NCBI GenBank assembly: GCA_030549335.1
Contig: CM060184.1
Span: forward strand, 40,627,909-40,691,908
DNA length: 64,000 nt
Direction of reading: 5' to 3'
Source of the DNA: Pontederia crassipes
Lineage: Eukaryota > Streptophyta > Magnoliopsida > Commelinales > Pontederiaceae
A program made the translations under genes and the position numbers. Below the pieces are notes generated by a model. That model was not told the DNA's origin. It searched no databases and was given only the letters and a program-made list of their open reading frames with translations. Below, in pieces: positions 44,806 to 57,267 of this stretch; the stretch's first letter is position 1, and each line of letters starts with the position of its first letter.

Positions 44806-45959
44806 GATTCTTCTGCGAGCGAGATATTTTTCGTGGTTTTGGATAGGGATCAAATAGTTCTTGTTCATACATGTTAATCTCTCTTCATCCAAAAGCAAAC
44901 TTTCAATCTGTACAGAATTTGTAGTTAATCTCTCTGATCAAGGCAAACTTTCTCTTGCGTTGGCCGTCCTTTAGGAGGAGAACTCTCGTGGGGGGTCGCC
45001 GAAGGTAGATTGCCTTGTTTTGATTGATCTCCATGCTTGGATTTGGATTTTGTATGCGACCTTTTGTTCTTTTGGTGGACATAGTTGTTGGATACTTTGG
45101 ATTGTACAGGATTCTGTCCGATGTCTGATCGAGTGATCCTTGACTCTGTAAATTTGAGATCATTTGCCTGCGCGGCTTGGGCAAGTGGAATTTTGGACGA
45201 TGAAAGGACTCAGTGATGGAAGATTTTGGTAAAAGGCAGTGGATTTTGACTTGGACTCTGGTGTACTGTTCGGTGTTGGTGTGCTGATCTTTGTGTTTTG
45301 TATACCTTATCTTTAACTGAGTGAATTGACTTCATGTTTGGAAATTCTCTCTTTTCTTTATGCCATACAATGATTTTTGAGAGATGTTTGAATTGTTTGG
45401 TAGGGCATTGATTGTTGATTGAAACCGATGTCCAAATACAACCCCATCAATAGTATATTATGTGTACCTGTAGGCCAGATAATAGGAAACTGTCAGATAT
45501 TTCTTGAAAGATTGTGTTAGCCTTGTAGAATGTTATAAAATATTTGTTTGAGATACACAGCTCAATCACTAGGTGTGAAAATTGCTACACTGAGATCACA
45601 AGTCGCAACAAAGTTGAGCGAAAGGGAGAATAGATCTAAGTCGCTGCATGAGTCAATGTGTTCCTAAATTTTCTTTCTTTCTATGTGTTGAAGTTGCTAC
45701 ATCTCTTACACCATCGTGAAGGCTGGGTGTGCCGTGTTCCAAGTACTTGCTAGAATTAATTTCAGGAAGCATCATTGTTGTGCTCGTCCATGCTCCTTTC
45801 TTTTGTGCCAACTGCCAACTGCCAATGCAATTGTTGTTTTGCTGCTTTGATCCTATGCATGTATACAGTCAATTTTCTTTAACTATATTATTAGAAATAT
45901 GTCTTTGTGACAATTTTTAGATCGAGCTATGCTGACACTCAGAACATTTTTTCTTGCAG
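44775..45959 (+). other. 5'UTR exon and leader intron of the nuclease gene
   Basis: Leader exon from about 44775 to a candidate donor CCGAAG|GTAGAT at 45004. The intron ends with the strong acceptor TTTTCTTGCAG at 45949-45959, four bases before the ATG. The acceptor is clear; the donor is the best of several. Confidence 0.55.
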
Positions 45960-45963
45960 GGAG

Positions 45964-48900
45964 ATGGGCATGGGAATTCTAGAGGGACCAGCCTTTTGCC
46001 ACTCTGCTGTCCACTCTGCAAAGCATGCTGGGGTGTCTGGCCAACTTGTTAATAGTCGGTTTTCAAATGTCAGACACTTCCCAAGTGGATTTGGGGGTTC
46101 AAAAGTGAAACTTCAAAGCAGAATTCGAGTCAACAGCCTTCCTTTTAAACCACCTGGAAGAAGAGGTTTGGCTGTACATTGCAGTTTCAGCTCCTCTTCT
46201 GATGGTAATGGCAGCATGGCTGGGAAATTCAATGAGAATGATGAGGACTATGTTAACTCCAGTGTGATAGAAGCTGGTAACCTATATGAGTACTATCTTC
46301 TTTGTCCCTGGAAAATTCAAAGTCTTGTTTCTTTGTTATGATTATTACTTTTTCTTGGGTGTGCTATAATTCTAGATTTTAAGATTATTTTCTTTTTCTG
46401 AAAAACAGTTGAAGTCAGGAGTGGATCTGATGGTTTCATGATAAAGATGCGTGATGGTAGGCATCTAAAATGCATACATAATCATCCTCATGGAGGGAGC
46501 TTGCCAGACTATGCCCCTCATCCTGCTATTGTACTGAAGATGGAAGATGGGAGTGATCTTTTACTCCCCATAATTGTTTGTATGTGCTTTAGCTTCCTTT
46601 TTGATTTCATAACAATGATATTCTGTTTCACATCACACATACAAAGCTATCAAATGATTTACTTGAATGTTGGTTACAATTTCAGTGGAGATGCCAAGTG
46701 TGCTGCTAATGGCTGCAATGCGCAATGTTCAAATTGTATGTTGTTTTTCGATCATTTGTATTTTCTTAGTACGAAGATCACTTAGGTTTTCAATTGGATG
46801 AAAAAAAACAAATTATGCTTCGTAAGAGTTAAATCTTATAGGATGGAGTCATCTTTTATAGTCATATATAAACTCATGGATGCTTGGTCTAAGAACTTTA
46901 GCTTGAGCTAGAAATATGCCATCAACGATTCAACATGACTGAATTTTCATCCTTTATATATATGAATCTAAGGAGATCTTTTGATATCTTTGTTAAATTT
47001 TTAACTTGATGAGCCAACAAGTTTTTCTTAAAACTAAAGATAATATAATAAAGCATATTTTATATTTATATTTTAATGCAATTTGTTGCTTTGCAGGCTA
47101 GGCCAACCATTTATCAAGTAATCGAAGACATGATTGAAAAGATGGGATATGAAGTGAGTTGAGTTGAAGTGCATCCAGTTACTTTCAACGTTACATTACT
47201 ATGTTATTTTGAATTGTTTCTAGAGACTAGGATGTTATCTTAACAAGTTTATCTTGTTTCAGGTTCAACTTGTGAGAGTCACCAAGAGAGTAAACGAGGC
47301 ATATTTTGCTCAGTTGTATCTTGCTAAGGCATGTACCTCCACTTGAGCTATGTATAACTGTTTTTACAGTTCAACCGATTTAAATTGACTTGAAAAATTC
47401 ACTTATGCAGGTCGGGAATGAAAGGGAGGCCATAGGTTTTGATCTTCGACCTTCGGATGCCATTAACATGGCTGTTCGGTGCAAGGTATGTTGTGGATTG
47501 TGGTAAAGCTCGAATGTGTTGTTTCATGATGACAAATCAATGATTGGTTAAGTTCGTTTATGACAGATTATATTCATTAGTCTAGCTCAATAGTCATGAA
47601 AATGTTGGAACTAAAAGTAAGTTGCTTTTGAGTGATGCATGTGGCACTTGATAAAGTAAGTTACAATGTATAAAGCCTATTGCCAAGAAAATTTTTTTTT
47701 TGAGGAGATATTGCCAAGAAATATAAAGCAGGTGCTTTTGAGGAACATAGGTAGATATTAATTACTATGAATTAACTCTCTCAATAGAAACACTATGGAA
47801 TATACAATGCTATATTACTATCTAAGGGACATCATCGGGGTATTAATATCTAAAGAAGAATGAACATCAGTAAGCCTACCTAGTCTGACCATGGTGAAAC
47901 TGATGTGAGAACTGATAGCAAGAATTTCATTAAGAAATGACTTCTTGAATATGTTTTTTTTTTAAACGACTTCTTGAATATGTTAGATGCAATGTTAGGT
48001 TGCATAAGAAAAAAACTCCCTTTTGATGTGTTGATGAGATCGTGTTGTCCAAGTCAAAGGAAGGGGCTATACTGTAATATAGTTATGCACTTTGGGAATT
48101 CTTATGGATCTGGCATAGGCGACCACTTCCTAATAGGTTTCTCTTTATCTTTTGGAAAAAAAAACAATTGCTTCCAGACCTATTTCTGATCTTGTTGGTT
48201 TGGCAACTAGTTCCAAGTTATATCAAGGTTCTCACTACATTATATATTATCAAAGTGTTGCCTTGCAGCAGGAAATTTGTTAGCAACTGGATTATCTGTC
48301 ATATGACTGGAGGCACCTTGTGGCATAAAGAAATAAGCATTGTTGGCCTTCAATTTATGATTTACTTTGAAATTTGAAACTTGTGAAGTATCTTCCTGGG
48401 AGTCAGTGCTTCCACCACATGCATGTAATGTGTGTGGCACATGTTGGTGCTTTAATCTGGATACTGTTTCATTAACCTACCAGGAGTGATAATGTATGCT
48501 TCATAACTTCTGCAACTTCTTATAGCTCCTCATCATAGTTTTTGTTGCTCGTGTTACTGAGGCAAGAGATTGTCAATCTTTTTAACGTTACTTTATGCTC
48601 AGTGGTAAATCTTCATTAGTGTCTATCAGTATGTGGCTATGATCTTGACTGGCTTATTTTGGGATCAATAACCCACGGTTTAATTTTCTACTAATTAGTG
48701 CTTGTACTGTCATTGTATAATGTAACGCCATAAAATTATATTTATTTGAACATCTCAATTCTAACAACTCTGATTGATGCAGGTTCCAATACAAGTTAAT
48801 AAGCATCTTGCATATACTGATGGAATGAGAGTAGTAGAATCCCCCAAACTGGTGGTGCAGGCTCATCACTCAGATGGAATGTTGTTCGCCGAACTTGATA

Positions 48901-49633
48901 GGTAATAAATGCATAATATTTTTTTTTTGGAATGTGTGCGTCTACTTCAGTTTTCACAAAGCTGGTGCATATCCTTTTATCCCCTTCTTTCAAATGATCT
49001 ATTTCCTTCCTGCTCACCATGGCCCATGAGTCACTATCAATACACACTTCTAGATTTGTTTGAGTTTTGGGAAACCTTGTGTTAAGCCACCCGATCTAGA
49101 TTAACTAAATATACCAATGTTAGTGTGTGATTAGTTTCTGAGAATTTCTGATGTATGGAATTATTATGTTACCATCCCTTGATACATTTTCTATGTCCGG
49201 TATGTGTTTATGGTACCATCTCTTACTTTGTAGTTGCATTACCTCACTCTGTCTAATAATTTTCCATGAGGTTTAAAATGTCCATGCACTTTTACATTTC
49301 CTGATATTATCATGTTTGCAGGCCTGACGGCCAGCCTTGCATTGAGGCTAAGGAATTCAATTTGGTTCGCAACATGCTGATAGCAGCAGTTGAGGAACGA
49401 TACAAAGATGCTGGTATTTACATTTTCTTTAGCCCACTATTGTCGTCTTGAGATTTTTTATTATTCAATCAAATAATTCTTTGCAGAAGTACCAGAAAAC
49501 ACGTTAGTGAATGCTATTTTAGAATAAGGTAAAGTAGTGTAGACTTCTGATATCACATATTAATTTCATTGGCACAGCTCAATGGAGGGACAAACTCTAC
49601 CAGTTAAGATCCAAGAAAAAGAACTGGGCATAA
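45964..49633 (+). CDS. BBD1: Bifunctional nuclease with UVR motif (BBD1/BBD2 type)
   Basis: Predicted nuclease of the bacterial-like BFN (DUF151) family, known in Arabidopsis and rice as BBD1/2 (bifunctional nuclease in basal defence response). Nine coding exons: 45964-46276, 46409-46579, 46686-46735, 47097-47153, 47263-47328, 47411-47485, 48783-48901, 49322-49413 and 49578-49633. They keep one frame for 332 aa, close to the roughly 325 aa of the Arabidopsis protein. Residues 1-100 are variable and Ser-rich. The BFN core spans about 110-270 (LPIIVLEMPSV, RPTIYQVIEDM, EAYFAQLYLAK, DLRPSDAINMAVR). A UVR-like helix pair lies at about 292-328 (EAKEFNLVRNM..EERYKDAAQWRDKLYQL). The first ATG after the acceptor is used. 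The intron after 47328 has a GC donor; the others are GT-AG. In other plants BBD proteins degrade RNA/DNA and affect JA, drought and pathogen responses. Symbol given by family resemblance; BBD2 is equally possible. Confidence 0.92.
47329..47410 (+). other. GC-AG intron in the nuclease gene
   Basis: The exon ends ...CTTGCTAAG and the intron opens GCATGTACC; the acceptor is TTATGCAG before GTCGGGAATG. Only this junction keeps LYLAK joined to VGNERE. Using the GT four bases further in would add four bases and give a stop after a few codons. Confidence 0.8.
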
Positions 49634-50340
49634 CAGGTACACAAACATTTCCAAATGCTGTTTAAACTTTATTTTTTCCTTCTATGTTTATCTTAGCATA
49701 CTCAGTGGGCATTTATTTCTTTCCTGCAGAGGTTGCTGGAGATGTACATAAAAATGGACGAAGATGCCTGACATTTTAAATACAATACATGTTAAATATG
49801 CAGTAGGTTAGGGGGGATATCTATCACTATATGTATAGATGGGAACTGGTGCCATTTGACAGTATATATATAAATTACAATGGAACTAAGCTAATCTACG
49901 GCCGGAATCGTTATCTCTTCTTCTTCATGTATAGTTTTCTTCACCTCAGAAGAGCTCTTCTGAAGGATGAACTCCAAATTTCTCATCCTATGTTTCCATT
50001 TGATTTCAAGTTCTGAACTTTGCTACATTAGTAGTCATTTGGTTTTTGTTCTGGGTGCTTTTGGGTTGTGTCTGAGTGGCAAATGCTGGGAGAAACTGGG
50101 TGCTTATGGGTTATGTCAGAGTGGCAAATGCAGGTTGAAACGCAGCTTAATGCGCACCCAATATGATATTAATCCTTCTACTGCTTTCTTTTGCACTAGT
50201 TGTCTGTTCTATTGTATTCACATGAAGCTTCTTGGATGCTGACTGCGGCATCGACAAAGACATATAACAACTACAGGCTGTGTTTCCCTTGCTGAAATGA
50301 AGTATTTTCCAATGGTATTATCTTTCAGAGTCATCAAATC
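49634..50340 (+). other. 3'UTR of the nuclease gene with probable 3'UTR intron
   Basis: Three bases after the TAA a donor ACAG|GTACAC (intron from 49637) pairs with the acceptor TTTCCTGCAG at 49729. The 93-bp gap is T-rich, like a plant intron. The transcript probably continues beyond 50000; no strong AATAAA is seen and the end is unknown. An intron this close to the stop should not trigger nonsense-mediated decay. Confidence 0.5.
50052..50141. repeat. 45-bp tandem duplication in the 3' region of the nuclease gene
   Basis: TGGGTGCTTTTGGGTTGTGT... (50052-50096) is followed directly by TGGGTGCTTATGGGTTATGT... (50097-50141). The copies differ at about seven positions. Confidence 0.85.
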
Positions 50341-51289
50341 CTGTACTGAGTGAGGCCAATATCCTTATGTGATAGTGATGTCAAATTCCTACACCGTGCA
50401 GATGATGTTAAGCGTTGTGTGCAGTCAGATTCTCTCTCGCTCGGAAGCTGTTCCAAATGGCTCTCATGCAAATATCCAAAGATGATGCCAAGACAGTTTG
50501 ATTTTGTATTTTCTGTATATTCTCACATCAGTCCAGGAGTTAATTAACTTAGTTACTTAATTGCCTAAAATATATTAATGAATTAATTAATTAACTTAAA
50601 ATTTTAATTAAGCTAATTACTTTGCTTGATACACGTTTGATCCAATTGGAATATTCCAACTTGTAGATGATATTTGACACCCCAAGTGATCAAAGAACTC
50701 CCTTAAGCCCAATAGATCTAAACTCATTCCCTTAAAAACCAATTATAAATGCTAAAAACGAAATCCTTTTTGTTCTAATCCCTTCCCAAATCATGAGAAG
50801 TCTAAAAACTGACCTAAGGTGCTCTAAAAAATCTTGTACCTGGAGCATTCAATAGAGGGAAAGAAAAGGGAGGAGGCGAATGGGAGGATTTTAACGTTCC
50901 CATAAACATTCTCTTAATATAATTAGGCATTTTCGAGAAACATTATTTATGCATTGACTTTTTTATTTTGACTTAAATATAAAAATAACCATAAATAAAA
51001 GAATTCACTTTAATAAGTTCAACAAATGCATCACATCCTCTTTAAAATAATTAATTCAAAACTTGATCATGCATAAGTGAAATTACTCAACATTTTTCAG
51101 TGGCAAGTGTTGAAGGACTGGAAAGATCATTTTTAGACCACATGCTGCTAAGGCCATTTCATACTACAATCAAATGATGGTGAAAATTTTGGCTTACTTC
51201 AAATTTAAAAGAGAATAACTACTTGAAGAAGGTTTTAGAACGTGGTAGGTGAAAAGTGGAAAAACACTCTATCAAGCAACTCAACGATC
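50341..51289. other. Intergenic stretch, nothing recognised
   Basis: AT-rich sequence between the nuclease transcript and the LINE remnant, without domain, long ORF or clear repeat. Confidence 0.45.
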
Positions 51290-54030
51290 AAAACATTATA
51301 TAAGAAACTTTTCCATCTCCGATGACAATTTCAATAGTATAAAGAACATGTGAAAGCGAATAGGGAACACAAGATGACTGACACTAACTGGTATAACAAA
51401 ACTAGACTTATTAGAAGGATGTCGACAACTAACTCTTGAAGAGGTGGTCGCATGAAAAAAGTTCTTGTAGATGGTGGCAGAGGAGGATCGAGAAACTAAA
51501 ACAAATCTTGGCAAACGTGGCTTTGAGAAGGCGATTCAAACACTTGGTTCTTTCACATGTTTGCCAACGGACGTCAAAGGACCAATTATATTGATTGGAT
51601 TTAGGTTGAGGATAATGAAGTTTCAAGAAGGGATAATGTGGGAACTATTTTTGTAGATCATTTCGGAGATTTACATGATGTGAACCACCTGGGGATAGGA
51701 TATAGGATGGAATAGTACTACCACATTTGATAGACAATCAAACTTCCTCTCTAGTGAACCCATTTACTGACATCCAAGCCCTTAAGCACCTCAATAGTGA
51801 TGGTTCACCATGCCCAAATGAATTTTGTATTTTATTTTTTCAAGAATTTTGGTCATTGGCGGGCCCAATGTGATGGCTATATGCATGAATTTGCTAGCTC
51901 CAACTTTGGCTTTGAGTGGCTGAACCAATTCTTCCTATTTCTTATCAAAAAACCTAGAGCAGAGAGGTTGAAGATCTCAAACTCAATGCAATATATCTAC
52001 TAGTGGCCCGAGCACTAGCGAATCGCTTGCGTGTGACTTTGGATCCTTTTGTACATCAGGTACAATCAGCATTCATCTTAGGTCGATCCATCACAAATAG
52101 TTCATGATGGCTGCTAAAATCATCTCCTCCTAGACTCGCTCGAATAGTTTTGACTTTCTCTTGAAAGTTGACTTCTGCAAGGGCTATGATTCCTTGAATT
52201 TGTTATTTTTACGGAGCTCCCTTCAACAATGACGTTTCCCCCCACTATGGATTTCTTCAATGAAGCGTTGCATCTGCATTGCCTTTGTCTAAGTGTTGGT
52301 TAACGACGGTCTTGTAGGGGCCGAGTCTAACCCCAAAGAGGTGTTCGGCAAGGGTGCCCATTGGTCTCAATGTTATTTGTTCTAGTAGCTGATGCCCTTG
52401 CAAGATGCTCCTACTATGCATGTGATGTGGGTCACTTCTACATTTTTTTCTCCCAATTTGGAGCAAGTTACACCCCCTTCTTTACACTCCCCTTCTAATG
52501 ATACAATACCTTTTTTTTATTGAAGGGACATCTTTAATGGCAAGAAGGGTGGTTGCACTTTAAGAAATTTTTGGCAGCTTTTTTGGGCTTCACATCAACC
52601 ACATGAAGTCATCTTTAATAACTTTCGATATGGATGATGCTATTGCTCAACCTTGCTCCTCAACACTCAATAAAGATATTGGCAACATCCCTATTTCATA
52701 CTTGAGCCTTCCCTTGTCAGATGGCAATATCATATCCAGACATTGGAATCCGGTGGTTGAGCATGTGGAGAAGAGACTTAAGGGCTAAAGATCTGGGTTA
52801 CTTTATCAAGGAGGCATATTGATGCTAGTTCGCACAGTCTTATCTATGATGTCTATTTATTTTATGTCATCCCATGGTGTTGCCTAATGGATTGATTCTC
52901 TATGTTGATATTTCTTTTGGCGCCATGGTACCAATGTTGGTTGATGTAAATATGTGGTGGCATAGAAAAAAATATGTCACCTATCTCGGAAGGGGGATTG
53001 GGAGTCAAGAATCTCAAAACATGAAAAAATGGTTCATTTGTTTAATGGGTCATCAATAGCTCTTCGGTGAACACTACTTACTACATTTGCAATCTTTCAT
53101 GGGAAAGATGACAAATGACTATTCATGGATCTTCCTCATTTTGAAAAAGCATTATCTCAATTATGCCCAATTTGCGAGGCTCTATGGCAACATCTCTCAG
53201 ATCTGTCCTGGATGTTCACTTCTGGGAGGATCCATGGGTGTCTTCTGAGGCATTATCGAGCACCTTTCTAAGACTGTACGTGCTGGTAGACCAACATTTA
53301 GTAGTTGTTGATTATTCGTCAGAGTTCTTTTTAACAATAAGTGTTTGGACTCCAATATTTGTGTTCCCTCTTTTAGATAATTAGATGTAGGATTTATTGA
53401 TGTTCTTGGAACATCTTGATGGCTTTTAGGTGAATAAATCAAGACGGGATGCATGGACTTGGAAAGGAGGTCAATTCTTAATTAGTGAGGCATATAAGCT
53501 CTTGGATAGTGGCAATCATCACATGGACAATTGTGCTTGGATTGTTGATTATTATGGTAGCTCAAGATCCTGTCTAGAATTAAAATATTTTTGTGGCTGT
53601 TGAGATACCAAAGATTACCTACATAATGGCTTAGATCATGATGGACTAATGAAGCTAATTCTTCATGCATTTTTTGCATTGTTCCAATGGATGACATTGA
53701 CAATTTATTTTTTAAATATAACATAGCGCAACAAGTATGGTGGGAGGCAAGATGCTCTTGGGCGAATGTGCATTCAAGCAATGAATTTTGGCACTCTTTT
53801 TTATTTGGAGGGGGACAAATTTTCATTTTCTATGTCTTGCGATGTCGGTGCGATATGCCACTAGTTTTCATGTGGGCCATTTGGTGCCAACACAATAATT
53901 GTATCTTTTGGGGTGAACACTATTATGTGGATAACATTACAACACATTCTTAGAGGTTGTTGAGGGAGTGGGCATCACATTGATGCTACCATTGTAATCT
54001 CTATAATAATATATGATTTAATCAATAAAT
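51290..54030 (+). pseudogene. Decayed LINE ORF2 (reverse transcriptase and zf-RVT)
   Basis: Plus-strand blocks of a plant L1-type ORF2 occur in order but in changing frames: a SDGSPCPNEFCILFFQEFWS block (about 51796-51855, for the usual PGPDGF..EFFQKFW), VARALANRLRVTLDPFVHQ and QSAFILGRSITNS (52003-52100). Next come GCPLVSMLFVLVADALA (about 52346), the GLGV-like GGLGVKNL equivalent near 53000, KIKIFLWLLRYQRLP and the zf-RVT tail MDDIDNLFFKYNIAQQVWWE (53687-53746). Stops and frameshifts throughout. The FADD-type RT active site was not found intact. No clear 5' end, target duplication or poly(A) tail could be fixed. Confidence 0.75.
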
Positions 54031-57000
54031 GAATATGGATGGGGTCATTTGGCTCTCATCCTTCACACTTTCAAAAAAAAATTGCAATTCAATTATGAAA
54101 ATAATACATCTAAATATCCTACATTCATGTGCAATCCAACACCAACACACATTAGTCATCACACATTTTTTACCATCCTTATCTAGCACAATCAATCACC
54201 TGAATGATATAAATGTAGGCTGAGCTTTTACATTCATTATGGATGACAATAAATATGAATATGAACTTCATAATGCAACAAATTAATCAATGCTAATAAG
54301 TTAATTTTTCATAATCAAGAAGAAGGATGAATGATAATCATTATCAATGAAATTAATTTGATAATAACAACATTTGAAATTCGCATACAACATGTTTGTT
54401 TCTTTGATAAGTGATAATAATTATTAATAATTAGTATCGATATACAATTAATGCAATAAATTTGGTTCAAATATCAATATCCATGAATTCAATATGATAA
54501 CTTTATGTCAATAAATAATTTGATACTTTAGTTCACTTTCGATGATACAATAGTTTGGAGCAATCATGATGTTGACAATATGTTTTCTTACTCCATTTTG
54601 ACTTCCATTATGGTTTGACGCTTTGTACAACATTTTTTAAATAACAATACTTTTGATTAGAATTAACTTTTAACTCGTTTAATATGTGATATATGTTATT
54701 ATAGGGTGAGCTCTTTAATTAGGATTTGACAAAATACTTTCTTGTTCAACGATAAATGATGGATTAAACAAATTACTAGTGCCATCTTTTAGAAATGATA
54801 AGTGTCTTTCGAGTTATAAGGTATTACAATTTGATATGAATGTTCTCCATATGAATGACATGTTTGCATAATGCATTTGCTTATGTATGAATTGCACAAA
54901 CAGTTGTTAGATTTAAATGCTATATCGTTAATTGCATTGTAGTCACCTACAAAATCCAATCTATCGATATGACATGTTCCTCGTAAAGAATAGGATGAAA
55001 TTAAATAGAGTAAATTAACATATGGAGCTAATTAGTACATCATGGAATTATGGTGGGAACAAAGTTATAAAATTCAGACCAAAGTGATCAAAGTCCAATC
55101 ATGAAGCAAACACCAAATCGGTCCTTGGGTCAAGTCAAGTTTGATCACTTTATTGGATTGATTTGTCCCAGTTAAATGCGATGATGAATCAGGTTAGGCT
55201 GAGAATAAGTTTAATGAACTAGTGGGAGATTCAACTTTTGTTTGTCTTCAATAAAAATAAAAATAGTTTTGACATCAAGTTTTGAACCATAAATCAATTG
55301 AAAAAACAATTGTATACAAACCATTATGTTACGTTTAATTGTGTTGTTTAACTTCTATTATAAATTATTACTATAATAATTTATCAAATTATATTTTTTA
55401 AAATGTTGATGAGACTATGGACAATGCTATTAAGAAGTTCAAATTCAATGCTATTAAACATCACAAGCTTACTGTAGTTAACTATCTACTTATGTCTTGA
55501 ACCAACTAATGAACTCTTGTATTCCTCCTATGGTCAAAGAACTTATGAAGAAAACAAATTATTCACATCTTGTGGCCAAGATACAAATAAATAGTGTTGT
55601 CAACAAAGTTTGTCCCACAAAAATTAACACTACCAACATCCCAGTCATAATAAAAAATTGATACAAAATTCAAAATCACAAAAGAATGGTCAAGTGATAT
55701 TAATTCATCCAAAATCAACTGTACACTTGGCCCCATCTTCATCATAGGATTGGGGTCCAGTTGCTTTACTTTCTAAAATATTCAATCATGATATTATGGT
55801 GCAAAACCTCATAAGCCAACAAAAAAATTAAGTACTTCAACAACAATGTAAAGTGATGAAGCAGATGTGTATCAAAGTGAAAGATCGTTACACATAATAT
55901 ATGATTCTAGAACCTCAAGTTTTTTGCAATATGTCATCAAATTATTATTCAAGGTTTAACAAAAGTATTACTAGCACAATATAACCCAACTTAAGAAACA
56001 AGCTCAAGAAGTGACAACAAGAATCGAGAAAGAGACGAATGAAAGAAATGAGAGTTGACCACCCTGTAGGAAACTAAATTGTGTAGTTGGTTCTAACCTA
56101 GTGCAATTTGACTCCAATATAAAGAGGAATTAAAAAAGTGATAATGAAAAGTGAAGAAAGATGAAGTTGATCCAAGATGAGAAAAATATTACATACATGC
56201 AATTGGATCTAAAACGTGAAGTACTCAAAAGATTTTGACTTTTGTCAAAAACTACTGAATAATGTCAACTAGGTTCTATGTAGACGCAACTCAACAATCA
56301 TTATGGATCTATCAATATCTGCACACAGATTTAAAGACGCAACGTAATGATAAACATGAGGTTGTTGGTGTGATGGAAGAAGTTGTACATGAGATGCCAA
56401 CACTAAACTAGACAAAAATACACTTCCTAAGTGTCTTAACATTGAAAAAGAAAAAAATCTTAGGTGATTCACGATAAACCAGAAATGCTATTAGATATTT
56501 CCCACAAGGCAACATCTATGGGTGACTTTAAAGTCATGTCAGATGTATGAATATTTGACCCCACATATGAAGTAATTTTCTTTATAATATAACAAGAAAT
56601 ATTATGGCAAACTATCATATTTCAATATGATTACGAAGAGATAAAAAAATATGAGCTTGAAGAAAGTTGATTGAGTTCAGAGCATCAAAGAGCCATTTGT
56701 GATAACACCAAAGAGCTTTTAATTAAAAAGAACTCGTGGCTACAAAAAGGACATCTTAAAAAATAAAATGGCCAAAATATGAAAAAAATCGAAATACTAA
56801 AGATGTTATGCTCTGTTTTGTCAAAACTCATTTAAGAGATTTTATCAATCACACATTTGAAAAGACCATTGCAGAAATGACTATTGGAACAAGATAAATA
56901 TAAGATATTATAAAGTCACATATGACAAGAAAAATATTATAATATGAAGTGAAAAAGAATTATCCCAAGATAATTCTTTCACTTATTTCAATAACTTTCC

Positions 57001-57262
57001 CCTAACTAAGATCGAGATACCCCAAATGAGAAGATGAGGGTTGTAATAGAAAATTTGAGATATTTCAAGCTCAACATGAAGAAAGTAAATGATGGGCTGA
57101 ACTTTTTCATATTAAGAAATTGAATTCATATGTCTCATGACAATTCAAAATTTATAAAGATTTGGAACTATGACATCCTCAAGAAAACATCATTTGCAAG
57201 ATAGTTTACCCAATGACACCACTTGAACCACCTTGAAATCAAGAAGTTACAAAGACTAATCT
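54031..57262. other. AT-rich intergenic region, no gene recognised
   Basis: Long AT-rich stretch with no ORF above about 70 codons, no recognisable domain and no clear repeat structure. Probably very old transposon debris, but I cannot assign it. Confidence 0.5.
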
Positions 57263-57267
57263 AGAAC

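Noticed and set aside
45907..46341. Longer frame beginning at 45907 as the start of the nuclease protein
   Set aside because: Its first part is intron: a strong acceptor at 45949-45959 precedes the ATG at 45964, and its end beyond 46276 reads into the next intron.
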